Shown here piece after piece: positions 43,079 through 51,286 of a DNA stretch of 64,000 nucleotides; within the stretch, counting starts at the first letter, position 1; each line of letters begins with the position of its first letter. The notes below the pieces were generated by a model. That model did no database searches. It was given only the letters and a program-made list of their open reading frames with translations, and had not been told where the DNA came from. Source of the stretch: JADFOI01 sp965218935 (GTDB lineage: Bacteria; Acidobacteriota; UBA6911; RPQK01; JADFOI01). Location of the stretch: the NCBI GenBank assembly GCA_965218935.1, contig CBDCMH010000008.1, forward strand, positions 1-64,000, read 5' to 3'. The position numbers and the translations under genes are program-made.

Positions 43079-44713
43079 ATGAGCTACCAGGTCCTGGCAC
43101 GGAAATGGAGGCCCCAAAACTTTGACGAGGTGGTGGGGCAGGAGTCCGTCACTCAAACCTTACAAAACGCCATCAAGAGTGAGCGCATTGCCCACGCCTT
43201 CCTCTTTGCAGGGGTCCGTGGTGTCGGCAAGACCACGACGGCACGCATCCTGACCAAAGCCCTGAACTGCCAGGAGGGTCCTACGCCTTCCCCTTGTGGG
43301 GAGTGTGTTTCCTGCCGGGAGATCACAGAGGCGAACAGTATCGATGTTCTGGAAATCGACGCCGCTTCCAACACGGGCGTGGATAATATCCGAGAGCTTC
43401 GGGAAAGTGCTCGCTACGGAACGGCACGGGACCGTTTCAAGATTTTCATTATCGACGAAGCTCACATGCTCTCCAATGCGGCCTTCAATGCCCTGCTGAA
43501 AACCCTGGAGGAACCGCCCCCGCACGTGAAGTTCATCCTGGCAACCACCGAGTACCCCAAGATTCCGGGGACCATCGTTTCCCGCTGCCAACAGTACGAT
43601 TTCAAGCCCATCCCTTTTCCACTGATTCTGGAGCACCTGAAAGTGCTCAGCCAGGAGGAGGGAATTGAGATCAGCGAGTATTCGTTGAGAGCCATCGTCT
43701 CTGCCGCCCAGGGCAGTATGCGCGATGCCCAATCGGCGCTGGATCAGGTCATTGCCTTTGGCGGCAAGGAGATCCCTGACGAGGATGTCCGGACCTTGCT
43801 GGGTGTGGTGGACGAAAGAGCCATCATCTCCCTGGTTGACGCCGTTCTGGCCAGAGACGTCAAGCTCCTGGTGGAACAGGTGCAGGAGCTGATGAACTCC
43901 GGAGTGGATCCGCAGAATTTTTGCCGGAGGCTGATTCACCATGTGAGAGATTTAATGGTGTGTGGAGTGACGGGATGGGATGAGGGTCTTTTGAATCTTC
44001 CCGACACGGCCAAGGACGAGATTCTCAGGCAGTCCGAACAGTTTTCCGAACTCGACCTGATTCGATTCTATGACATTGTCAACCGCGCCGAGAACGATCT
44101 TCGCTGGAACTCCCATCCCTGGGTCCATCTTGAAATGGCCCTCCTTAAACTCGTTGAGCTTGCGCAACTGCCCAGTTTGGAGGACGTGATCGGCAAGCTG
44201 AACCTGGGAGAAAAAGTCTTGAAGTCATCACCGCAGGCTGATTCGGCTCGATCCGGCGACACAGGGGAACTTTTTGCGACCGGCAATAAACGCCCGGCGG
44301 GCAAAGAGAAGAAGAGCAGCCAGTTGGAAAAACCTCCTGAGACGGAGACCGAAGAAGAAGAGAGTGCTTCTGAAAATCAGGTGATTTCTCATCTGCTTTC
44401 AGCCGTCCAGACGGAGAGTATTCGTCTTTACTCTTCTTTGCAGCACGCCTCCCAGACCACTCTCGAGGGAGGAAAGCTTTTCATCTCTTTTCCTCAAAGT
44501 GAGGCCTTCCACCGGGGGGTGGTCCTTCAGTCAGACCATCAAGATCGCCTGTCCCGACTGTGTGCTAAAATCATGGGCTCGGTACCGGAAATTGAAGTCC
44601 AATTGGAAGAGCGTTTGAAGGAACAGCTCGATCCGGAGGAAGATCCCAAGGTGAAGACGTTTATCGAGACCTTTCCAGGCAAGGTGATTGTGGAGAAGGA
44701 AAATGCAGACTAA
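43079..44713 (+). CDS. dnaX: DNA polymerase III gamma/tau subunit
   Basis: A 544-residue clamp-loader ATPase: Walker A GVRGVGKTTTAR, zinc module CxxxxxxxPCGECVSC, Walker B IFIIDEAHMLS and the sensor ILATTEYPKIPGTIVSRCQ. The C-terminal part (about 370-450) is a charged linker. The remaining C-terminal segment is short and does not clearly look like the E. coli tau tail. It loads the sliding clamp at the replication fork. It overlaps ybaB by 11 bp, in the order dnaX-ybaB-recR. Confidence 0.95.
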   Translation: MSYQVLARKWRPQNFDEVVGQESVTQTLQNAIKSERIAHAFLFAGVRGVGKTTTARILTKALNCQEGPTPSPCGECVSCREITEANSIDVLEIDAASNTGVDNIRELRESARYGTARDRFKIFIIDEAHMLSNAAFNALLKTLEEPPPHVKFILATTEYPKIPGTIVSRCQQYDFKPIPFPLILEHLKVLSQEEGIEISEYSLRAIVSAAQGSMRDAQSALDQVIAFGGKEIPDEDVRTLLGVVDERAIISLVDAVLARDVKLLVEQVQELMNSGVDPQNFCRRLIHHVRDLMVCGVTGWDEGLLNLPDTAKDEILRQSEQFSELDLIRFYDIVNRAENDLRWNSHPWVHLEMALLKLVELAQLPSLEDVIGKLNLGEKVLKSSPQADSARSGDTGELFATGNKRPAGKEKKSSQLEKPPETETEEEESASENQVISHLLSAVQTESIRLYSSLQHASQTTLEGGKLFISFPQSEAFHRGVVLQSDHQDRLSRLCAKIMGSVPEIEVQLEERLKEQLDPEEDPKVKTFIETFPGKVIVEKENAD

Positions 44714-45002
44714 GAATCTTCAGCAGCTGATGAAACAGGCTCAAAAGATGCAGGAGAAGCTGGAATCCCAGATGGGAGACCTTCGGGTCGAGGCCACCAG
44801 CGGAGGCGGAATGGTTCGGGTGGGCATGGATGGGAAAAAGCAGCTTCTCTCCATTGCCATCGAGCCGGAGTCTGTTGATTCGGATGATCTGGAGATGTTG
44901 CAGGATCTTATCCTGGCCGCTGTGAACGAGGCGGGACGAAAAGTGGATGAAGCCCTAAGTGACCAGCTCGGTGGGGTGACTCAGAGTCTCCTGGGACACT
45001 GA
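44703..45002 (+). CDS. ybaB: YbaB/EbfC nucleoid-associated protein
   Basis: A 99-residue DNA-binding protein. The helix MQTKNLQQLMKQAQKMQEKL is followed by the strand pattern VEATSGGGMVRVGMDGKKQL and the conserved EMLQDLILAAVNEA segment. It forms dimers that bind DNA as tweezers. The start ATG overlaps the dnaX stop and is preceded by GGAGAAGGAAA. Confidence 0.93.
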   Translation: MQTKNLQQLMKQAQKMQEKLESQMGDLRVEATSGGGMVRVGMDGKKQLLSIAIEPESVDSDDLEMLQDLILAAVNEAGRKVDEALSDQLGGVTQSLLGH

Positions 45003-45019
45003 ACGAGACACTAAGGTCC

Positions 45020-45619
45020 ATGACCAATCAAGACAATCCCGTGCAGCGACTCGTCGAGGAATTCAAGAAGTTGCCGGGCATTGGACCCAAATCAGCCCAG
45101 CGGCTGGTTTTTCATCTGATTCGCAGACCCGATGAAGACTGTGAGAAGCTGGCCGAAGCCGTTTCCCGGTTAAAGGGAAGTCTGGCGCTGTGTTCCGTCT
45201 GCAACAACATCACCGAAGTGGAGCCCTGCCGGATCTGCAGCAATCCTAACCGCGATTCCAAAATGGTCTGCGTCGTGGAGGAACCTTCCAATATCCTGTC
45301 CATTGAAAAGACCGGGGTTTATCAGGGGCACTATCACGTTTTGCACGGTGCGATTTCTCCCATTGATGGCATTGGTCCAGATGATCTGAAGTTGAAGAAT
45401 CTGCTCGACCGGCTCAAAAGGGACCAGGTCGAGGAAGTGATCGTGGCCACCAATCCCACCAGCGAAGGCGAAGCCACGGCCCTCTATCTCTCCAAGCTCA
45501 TCAAGCCTTTGAATATCAAGCTCAGCAGAATCGCCTCGGGAGTTCCAGTGGGCGCTGATCTGGAGTATACCGATGCCGCCACCCTCTCCCGCTCACTGGC
45601 GGGACGACAACCGATCTGA
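45020..45619 (+). CDS. recR: Recombination mediator RecR
   Basis: A 199-residue RecFOR-pathway protein. It has a helix-hairpin-helix (LPGIGPKSAQRLVFHL), the four-Cys zinc finger (CSVCNNITEVEPCRIC), a Toprim domain (VCVVEEPSNILSIEKTGVYQ) and the C-terminal Walker-B-like segment. It forms a ring clamp on DNA and helps load RecA at gaps. Located 17 bp after ybaB. Confidence 0.96.
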   Translation: MTNQDNPVQRLVEEFKKLPGIGPKSAQRLVFHLIRRPDEDCEKLAEAVSRLKGSLALCSVCNNITEVEPCRICSNPNRDSKMVCVVEEPSNILSIEKTGVYQGHYHVLHGAISPIDGIGPDDLKLKNLLDRLKRDQVEEVIVATNPTSEGEATALYLSKLIKPLNIKLSRIASGVPVGADLEYTDAATLSRSLAGRQPI

Positions 45620-45621
45620 GC

Positions 45622-45718
45622 GCGCTTCGCGCCAGAGAAAAGAAAATAGAACATAGAAAAAAGACCCAGTCAGGCGGTCAGGTGGTCAGGCGGTCAGGTA
45701 GTGCTAGAATAGGCCCAC
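45622..45718. other. recR-moaD intergenic region with 8-bp tandem repeat
   Basis: GCGCGCTTCGCGC forms a short hairpin after recR. Four 8-bp units (GTCAGGCG, GTCAGGTG, GTCAGGCG, GTCAGGTA; 45669-45700) end 18 bp before moaD. They could influence the moaD promoter or ribosome-binding spacing; no typical Shine-Dalgarno is evident. Confidence 0.5.
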
Positions 45719-45967
45719 ATGCTGAAAGTGCGCTTTTTCGCTTCCTTGAAAGACCTGGTCGGGGAGTCTGAGATGGAGATGCAGCTGGAGCAGCAAACCT
45801 CGGTTCGAGAGATCTTCCAAGAATTGGAAAGGCGTTTTCCCAGGATCAAGAGCTACGAATCGAGCATGTTGGTGGCGGTCAATATGGAGTACGCAGATCT
45901 GGATGCCACCGTCGCTCCCGGAGATGAAGTCTGCTTCTTTCCTCCGGTGAGTGGAGGGGCGAGGTGA
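45719..45967 (+). CDS. moaD: Molybdopterin synthase small subunit
   Basis: An 82-residue ubiquitin-fold sulfur carrier (LKVRFFASLKDLVGE, VCFFPPVSGG). In this family the C-terminal Gly-Gly is adenylated and thiocarboxylated. Here Gly-Gly is followed by Ala-Arg before the stop, which would block activation unless trimmed. Its stop overlaps the moaE GTG start. Confidence 0.9.
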   Translation: MLKVRFFASLKDLVGESEMEMQLEQQTSVREIFQELERRFPRIKSYESSMLVAVNMEYADLDATVAPGDEVCFFPPVSGGAR

Positions 45968-46377
45968 TTCGAATCGTGGAAAGCAAGATCGATCGAGAAG
46001 AGATTGTCCAATCCGTTTCCACTCCGGAATCGGGAGCGATCGCCACTTTTGACGGTACGGTCCGCAATCATGCTCGGAAAAAACCGGTCACCCATCTTCA
46101 CTACGAAGCCTTTCCGGAAATGGCCCTCAAGGAAATGGAGAAGATTCGAGCTGAGGCCCTGCAGCGTTGGCCCTTAAACGGCATGGCCATCGTCCACCGG
46201 GTAGGACGAATGGAGATCGGCGAAAGCAGCGTATTTATTGCGGTTTCCTCCGCTCATCGGAGTGATGCCTTCGAGGCCTGTCGCTTTGTCATTGATATCT
46301 TAAAAACAACTGTCCCTATCTGGAAAAAAGAGCACTACGAGGATGGCGAAGTCTGGATTGAGGGCTACGGTCAATGA
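45964..46377 (+). CDS. moaE: Molybdopterin synthase catalytic subunit
   Basis: A 137-residue enzyme that, with MoaD, converts precursor Z to molybdopterin. GAIATFDGTVRNHARKKPVT is the substrate loop; active-site Lys residues lie in PIWKKEHYEDG. RSDAFEACRFVIDILK is a conserved helix. It begins at GTG overlapping moaD and its stop overlaps the mog start (ATGA), so the three genes are one translationally coupled operon. Confidence 0.95.
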   Translation: MIRIVESKIDREEIVQSVSTPESGAIATFDGTVRNHARKKPVTHLHYEAFPEMALKEMEKIRAEALQRWPLNGMAIVHRVGRMEIGESSVFIAVSSAHRSDAFEACRFVIDILKTTVPIWKKEHYEDGEVWIEGYGQ

Positions 46378-46850
46378 AGGCCGCAGTGATCACCATCAGC
46401 GACGGCTGCTATCACGAAAAGAGGGAAGACACCTCCGGGCAAAAGCTTGCTGAGATGCTCACGGAGAATCAGTGGGAGGTGCTCAGTACCCATATCGTGC
46501 CCGACGAGCTGTCTGAGATTCAGAAAAAGGTCCGGGAGCTCAGCCAGGATGCACAGATCGATCTTATCGTCACCACGGGTGGAACCGGCCTTGCTCCTCG
46601 CGATGTCACTCCTGAGGCCATCCAGCCCCTCCTGGAGAAGGAAATCGCCGGACTGCCCGAACTCATGCGCTTGCGGGGTCTGGACAGCACTGATTTTGCA
46701 GCTCTGTCGCGATCTTTAGCCGGAACCCGAGAGGAAACTCTGATCTTAAGTCTACCGGGAAGTCCCAAAGGAGCTGCCCAATCTCTTCAGGCAGTCTTAA
46801 AAGTCCTGCCTCACGCCGTGGACATCCTGCATGGGCGCACGGCTCACTAA
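46374..46850 (+). CDS. mog: Molybdopterin adenylyltransferase (MogA/MoaB type)
   Basis: A 158-residue protein that adenylates molybdopterin before metal insertion. TTGGTGLAPRDVTPEA is the family signature. AVITISDGCYHEKREDTSGQ binds the pterin/nucleotide and SLPGSPKGAAQSL ends the fold. The operon ends here. Confidence 0.93.
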   Translation: MKAAVITISDGCYHEKREDTSGQKLAEMLTENQWEVLSTHIVPDELSEIQKKVRELSQDAQIDLIVTTGGTGLAPRDVTPEAIQPLLEKEIAGLPELMRLRGLDSTDFAALSRSLAGTREETLILSLPGSPKGAAQSLQAVLKVLPHAVDILHGRTAH

Positions 46851-46901
46851 CCCGGCCGAGAGCGGGCGAAAAGCGCCTCTCTGTGCTAGTATGAGCCTAA
46901 A

Positions 46902-48191
46902 ATGAGACAGATTTTTCTTCTGGTTTTCGTGCTTTCGGTTTCCACGGCCCACGGTGAAATTCTCAAGGTCAAGATCGATGGAGTCATCGATCCCATTACC
47001 TCAGAATTCATTACCGATGCCGTCCAGGCAGCTGAGGAGCAAGAGGCTGCATTCCTGCTCATTGAATTGTCCACCCCAGGAGGCCTGGGGGTGTCCATGC
47101 AGGAAATCATCCAGACAATCCTGAATTCCGAGATTCCCATTGTCTGCTATGTACAGCCCCAAGGCGCACGGGCGGCTTCTGCCGGCTTTTTCATCCTCCT
47201 GTCCGCCGATGTGGCGGCCATGGCTCCCGGCACCAACACCGGGGCGGCTCATCCTGTGTTCCCGTTCGGGATGGAAGACGAGACCATGCTGGAGAAGGTG
47301 ACCAACGACGCCCTGGCTAACCTGCGGGCCATTGTCAAAGAGCGGAACCGAAACTATGAGCTGGCCGAGAAGGGCGTGGTGGAGAGCAAAGCCTATACGG
47401 CTCGGGAGTCTCTGGAGGGAGGTCTCATCGACCTTATTGCCGAGGATGAAGAGGAGCTTTTAAAGCAGCTGGATGGAAGAGAGATCACCCGCTTCAGTGG
47501 GGAGAAGCAGATCCTTGCCACCCAGGGACAGCAGGTGAGACTGCTGGAAATGACGTTTCGCCAGAGAGTCCTTTCCACCATAGCCGATCCCAATATGGCC
47601 CTGCTTTTAGGAGTGGTGGGTTTGCTCGGGCTTTATTTGGAGTTTACCAACCCGGGTTTGATGGTCCCCGGGATTGCGGGCGGAATCTGTTTTCTTCTGG
47701 CCCTGCTGGGTTTTTCGCTGCTGCCCATCAATCTGATTGGAGTGCTGCTGATTCTTCTGGCCCTCGGTCTTTTCATCGCCGAACTGAAGGTTCAGGGTTT
47801 CGGGCTTTTTGGCTTTGGAGGAATTGTGGCCATGACTCTGGGTTTTCTGCTTCTGGTGGATGCACCCAATCCGGATGTGAGGATTCAACTGGGACCTGCC
47901 CTGGCCGTAGCGGGTTCATTCGCCTTTATTATGATCTTCCTGTTGCGACTGACGATTCAGGCGTACCGGGCAAGGGTAGTCACAGGTACAGGGTCCCTGG
48001 AAGGTGCCATTGGGCAGGCGCGTTCTCAGGTGGATCAAGCCGGGGGTAAGGTTTTCGTGAGCGGGGAATGGTGGGAAGCCGTTTCTGATGAGCTTATTCC
48101 GGAAGGGACTCAAGTTCGAGTCTTGGGATCGACCAATCTGATCCTGAGTGTGGAACCTCATCCGCAGTCGGATTTAAAATCGGACGAGTAA
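46902..48191 (+). CDS. nfeD: NfeD-family membrane serine protease
   Basis: A 429-residue protein. A signal peptide (IFLLVFVLSVSTAHG) precedes a ClpP-like periplasmic protease domain with the Ser in ARAASAGFF and a Lys in VVESKAYTARES. Four hydrophobic segments (about 225-340) follow, then a C-terminal OB-fold NfeD domain (SGEWWEAVSDELIPEGTQVR). NfeD proteases pair with stomatin-like proteins, and the slipin gene is the next gene, 40 bp downstream. Confidence 0.93.
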   Translation: MRQIFLLVFVLSVSTAHGEILKVKIDGVIDPITSEFITDAVQAAEEQEAAFLLIELSTPGGLGVSMQEIIQTILNSEIPIVCYVQPQGARAASAGFFILLSADVAAMAPGTNTGAAHPVFPFGMEDETMLEKVTNDALANLRAIVKERNRNYELAEKGVVESKAYTARESLEGGLIDLIAEDEEELLKQLDGREITRFSGEKQILATQGQQVRLLEMTFRQRVLSTIADPNMALLLGVVGLLGLYLEFTNPGLMVPGIAGGICFLLALLGFSLLPINLIGVLLILLALGLFIAELKVQGFGLFGFGGIVAMTLGFLLLVDAPNPDVRIQLGPALAVAGSFAFIMIFLLRLTIQAYRARVVTGTGSLEGAIGQARSQVDQAGGKVFVSGEWWEAVSDELIPEGTQVRVLGSTNLILSVEPHPQSDLKSDE

Positions 48192-48231
48192 CCGGGTCCC
48201 ATCGCTCGGCTTCTCGGAAAGGAAGGCACAC

Positions 48232-48996
48232 ATGCAACCAACATTGATTATTGTTGTCATCGTACTTCTCTATCTCGTCTCTTCCATCAAGATTCTCCGG
48301 CAGTATGAAAAGGGAGTCATTTTCCGTTTGGGTAAGCTGTTGCCCGATCCCAAGGGACCGGGGATCATTTTCGTTTTTTGGCCCATCGATCAAATCGAAA
48401 GAGTCAGCCTGCGTACGGTGACCTTCGATGTGCCCGCTCAGGATGTGATCACCCGGGACAACGTCACCGTCAAGGTCAACGCCATCGTTTACTTCCGGGT
48501 GGTGGATGCCAACAAAGCTATTGTCAGCGTGGAGAACTATCTTTATGCCACCTCTCAGCTGGCTCAGACCACTCTGAGGTCGGTCCTGGGTGAAGTGGAG
48601 CTGGATGATCTACTGAGCAAGCGGGAGCAATTGAACGAGCGGTTGCAGACGATTTTGGATCAATCGACCGATCCCTGGGGGATCAAGGTCTCGATGGTGG
48701 AGGTAAAAACCGTCGACCTGCCGTCGGAAATGCAGCGAGCGATGGCAAGACAGGCTGAGGCTGAGCGTGAAAAGCGTGCCAAAATCATCCATGCCGATGG
48801 AGAATTTCAGGCCGCCCAAAAACTTTTGGATGCAGCATCAACGTTGGCTAAAGAACCCCTGACCATACAACTTCGATATCTGTCGACTTTGACGGAGATT
48901 GGAATGGAGCAGAATTCAGTGATCGTTTTTCCGCTACCCATCGATATGATCAGTCACTTTTTTGGCGACGCCAAGCAGCCTAAAAAAGAAGGTTAG
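48232..48996 (+). CDS. Slipin (stomatin/SPFH family)
   Basis: A 254-residue membrane-anchored SPFH protein. The N-terminal hairpin LIIVVIVLLYLVSSI is followed by QYEKGVIFRLGKLLPDPKGP and TVKVNAIVYFRVVDANKAIV. The coiled-coil region (AMARQAEAEREKRAKIIHAD) is the oligomerisation segment. It organises membrane domains and is the usual substrate or partner of the adjacent NfeD protease. Confidence 0.93.
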   Translation: MQPTLIIVVIVLLYLVSSIKILRQYEKGVIFRLGKLLPDPKGPGIIFVFWPIDQIERVSLRTVTFDVPAQDVITRDNVTVKVNAIVYFRVVDANKAIVSVENYLYATSQLAQTTLRSVLGEVELDDLLSKREQLNERLQTILDQSTDPWGIKVSMVEVKTVDLPSEMQRAMARQAEAEREKRAKIIHADGEFQAAQKLLDAASTLAKEPLTIQLRYLSTLTEIGMEQNSVIVFPLPIDMISHFFGDAKQPKKEG

Positions 48997-48997
48997 G

Positions 48998-49573
48998 ATG
49001 AAGCGCAGACTCAACCCTCAGGAATCCATCACGCTTTATGGCGTCCTGGTGGGGCTCATTTTCACCTTCTATATTCTGGGACTCTTCATCGGGAAGAATC
49101 AGTTCGTGGAGGCCGGAACGAACGATACGAGCCTGCCTCTGACCGAGATACCTGTTGAGGATCTGGAGCCGGGTCTGGAACCTGAGCTGGACTTTTACCA
49201 GAGGGTGACGGTTCCCGAGGATATCGAAGAAGAAAATAGACCGTCCGAAGAAGTCTCTCCTGTTCCAGAGCAGGTCACCCGGGAAGAAACCTCTGCCGCT
49301 GTGGAAGAGCCCCAGACCAGCGCCGTTGAAGCCTATACCGTGCAGGTGGGAGCCTTCACCCGCGAGGTGGATGCCCGGCAAACGCTGGTTCGCCTGGAAG
49401 CCAAGGGCCATTCTGCTATTGTACGGAATTCTACGGCAGAAGACCCGGTTTATCGCGTCTGGGTGGGCGAGTTTAAGACCCCACAGCAGGCCGCCGAGAA
49501 GAACGAGTTGCTTCGACAGGAAGGCTTTTCTACCTACATCCGGAAAATTTTGGTTGCGAGTCCAACCCCTTGA
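48998..49573 (+). CDS. SPOR-domain inner-membrane protein
   Basis: A 191-residue protein starting at ATG 48998, just after the slipin stop. A single membrane helix (about 16-36, YGVLVGLIFTFYILGLFIGK) anchors an acidic linker (about 45-115). The C-terminal SPOR domain (YTVQVGAFTREVDARQTLVR, YRVWVGEFKTPQQAAE) binds denuded peptidoglycan at the septum. It is likely cell-division associated. The topology and length match FtsN-like SPOR proteins. Confidence 0.82.
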   Translation: MKRRLNPQESITLYGVLVGLIFTFYILGLFIGKNQFVEAGTNDTSLPLTEIPVEDLEPGLEPELDFYQRVTVPEDIEEENRPSEEVSPVPEQVTREETSAAVEEPQTSAVEAYTVQVGAFTREVDARQTLVRLEAKGHSAIVRNSTAEDPVYRVWVGEFKTPQQAAEKNELLRQEGFSTYIRKILVASPTP

Positions 49574-49577
49574 GTTT

Positions 49578-49760
49578 TAGCCTGCATTTCTCACACCTGA
49601 TTGTAGCGAGGCAGTGGAGATGGTTGTGGATGCAAGGCTTGCGACGGAGGCCCCCGGAAACGTACTCTCTGCAGTACGTTGAGGAGGCCGACCGAGTGAA
49701 ACGCGGCAGGCGCGGCCAGATCCGCTGCCGGAGTAGATTCGGTGTGAGAAATGCAGGCTA
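49578..49760. mobile_element. 183-bp terminal-inverted-repeat element, copy A
   Basis: Perfect 20-bp terminal inverted repeats TAGCCTGCATTTCTCACACC (49578-49597) and GGTGTGAGAAATGCAGGCTA (49741-49760). The interior has a conserved block around ACGTTGAGGAGGCCGA. A related copy lies at 63473-63652. The right repeat contains the ATG of lnt. No coding capacity; it looks like a MITE or a structured repeat. Confidence 0.8.
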
Positions 49761-51286
49761 GACGTCCTCTTTATAGTGGGTTGCTGTCCCTGATCTCGGG
49801 GATTGCACTCTGGCTTTCTTTTTACAACCCCCTGTTCCCCCTGGCCTGGGTGGCTCTGGTTCCCTATCTCTATTTTCTTTTACAAAAACCGGCCTGGCGG
49901 TGGGTGCTCATCGGCCATGGGCTCATGACGCTGGTATACCTGGGCGGAGTCTTGTACTGGATTCCCCGGGTTTTGTTGGTTTACGGGAATCTGAGCTGGC
50001 TGGCGGCTCTGCCGACTTTCCTGCTCATGGTGATCCTCTTGAGTTTGGTTCTTTTGCCCTTTTCTCTGTTGACCCGTTGGACGGCCGAGAAGTCGACTTC
50101 TTTGACCCTGCTGTGTGTTCCCGGGTTCTGGCTCTTGACGGAGGTGTGCCGGAATTATTTTCTCCTCAATGGATTTCCCTGGGCGCTGCTCGGCTACTCC
50201 CAATATCCCTACTCCTGGATGATACAGATAGCGGATGTGGGTGGAGTGTATCTGGTCTCGCTGCTGGTCGTGGCAGGCAATGCCGCACTTCTGGGCGTAC
50301 TGTGGTTCAAGTCCTTCCGACCCCTTGTGCTCTTTGTCCCGCTGTTTCTAGCCGCCAACCTGTATGGTGCATACCGCGTCTACTATTGGCAGCCCGATTC
50401 AGGATCCGCCCTCAAAGTAGCACTGGTCCAGCCCAATATCGGGTTGTCCGAGGGAAGGGAACACTACGCAGGGAAATACTTCGAGACCCTGGCCGGCTAC
50501 TACCAGCAGGCCGCAGATGAAGGTGCCCAGTGGGTCATTTTCCCGGAGGCTCCCAATCCCTTCTTTTATGAGCAGGATTTTTACTTCACACATTTCTGGA
50601 AGAGACAGACTTCAAATCATGGAGCCTACTTACTTTTTAACAGCGCTGTGCTTGAAACCGACCCTCAACTCCACTACTACAACAGTGCCGTGCTTCTGGA
50701 CCCTCAGGGCGAGGAGGTGTACCGCTATCACAAGACTCACCTGGTTCCTTTCGGCGAATACCTGCCTCTGGCCGACTACCTGGGGTTGTTCTTTGAGCCG
50801 CTGGTGCAGGAGGTGGGCGGCTTCTCTCCCGGCGAGGAGCTCCGAGTGGGAGAGATTTCGGGAACTCGCTTTGCCACCTTGATCTGCTATGAAGGGATCT
50901 TTCCGGAGCTCAGCCGTGAGTGTGTCCGCCTGGGTGCGGAGGTTCTGGTGAATATTACCAATGATTCCTGGTATGGCCGCACCGCCGCCCCCACTCAGCA
51001 CCTCCAAATGGCCGCTTTTCGTGCCATCGAGACTCGTAAACCGCTTCTTCGCTGTGCCAACAGCGGCTATTCGACGGTCTTTGATCCTTGGGGCCGACAG
51101 GGCCAGCAGATCGGACTTTTCGAAGAGGGAATGTTCATCACCGAACTTGCCGGGAACAATTACCGTTCCATTTACTCTTATACAGGGGAATGGATTAATA
51201 TAATCTTGATAGGAACTACACTATTGGTAGCTTTTTGGGGACGTTTTCGAAAGAACTATGGAAGATCTTCAGGAACACTACAATAA
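49751..51286 (+). CDS. lnt: Apolipoprotein N-acyltransferase
   Basis: A 511-residue inner-membrane enzyme that adds the third acyl chain to lipoproteins. Six or more membrane segments (residues about 9-200) precede a periplasmic nitrilase domain. The catalytic Glu lies in WVIFPEAPNPF, Lys in RYHKTHLVPFGEYLP and Cys in TLICYEGIFPE. The ATG is inside the right inverted repeat of the upstream element and has only a weak GTGAG upstream. Its 3' end overlaps prfB by 29 bp. Confidence 0.92.
   Translation: MQARRPLYSGLLSLISGIALWLSFYNPLFPLAWVALVPYLYFLLQKPAWRWVLIGHGLMTLVYLGGVLYWIPRVLLVYGNLSWLAALPTFLLMVILLSLVLLPFSLLTRWTAEKSTSLTLLCVPGFWLLTEVCRNYFLLNGFPWALLGYSQYPYSWMIQIADVGGVYLVSLLVVAGNAALLGVLWFKSFRPLVLFVPLFLAANLYGAYRVYYWQPDSGSALKVALVQPNIGLSEGREHYAGKYFETLAGYYQQAADEGAQWVIFPEAPNPFFYEQDFYFTHFWKRQTSNHGAYLLFNSAVLETDPQLHYYNSAVLLDPQGEEVYRYHKTHLVPFGEYLPLADYLGLFFEPLVQEVGGFSPGEELRVGEISGTRFATLICYEGIFPELSRECVRLGAEVLVNITNDSWYGRTAAPTQHLQMAAFRAIETRKPLLRCANSGYSTVFDPWGRQGQQIGLFEEGMFITELAGNNYRSIYSYTGEWINIILIGTTLLVAFWGRFRKNYGRSSGTLQ

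Noticed and set aside
42974..43156. Minus-strand small frame over the SRP RNA
   Set aside because: The region folds as the conserved SRP RNA with the GGAAGGAAGCA core, so the frame is incidental.
43160..43942. A long minus-strand frame opposite dnaX
   Set aside because: dnaX has all clamp-loader motifs on the plus strand; the antisense frame has none.
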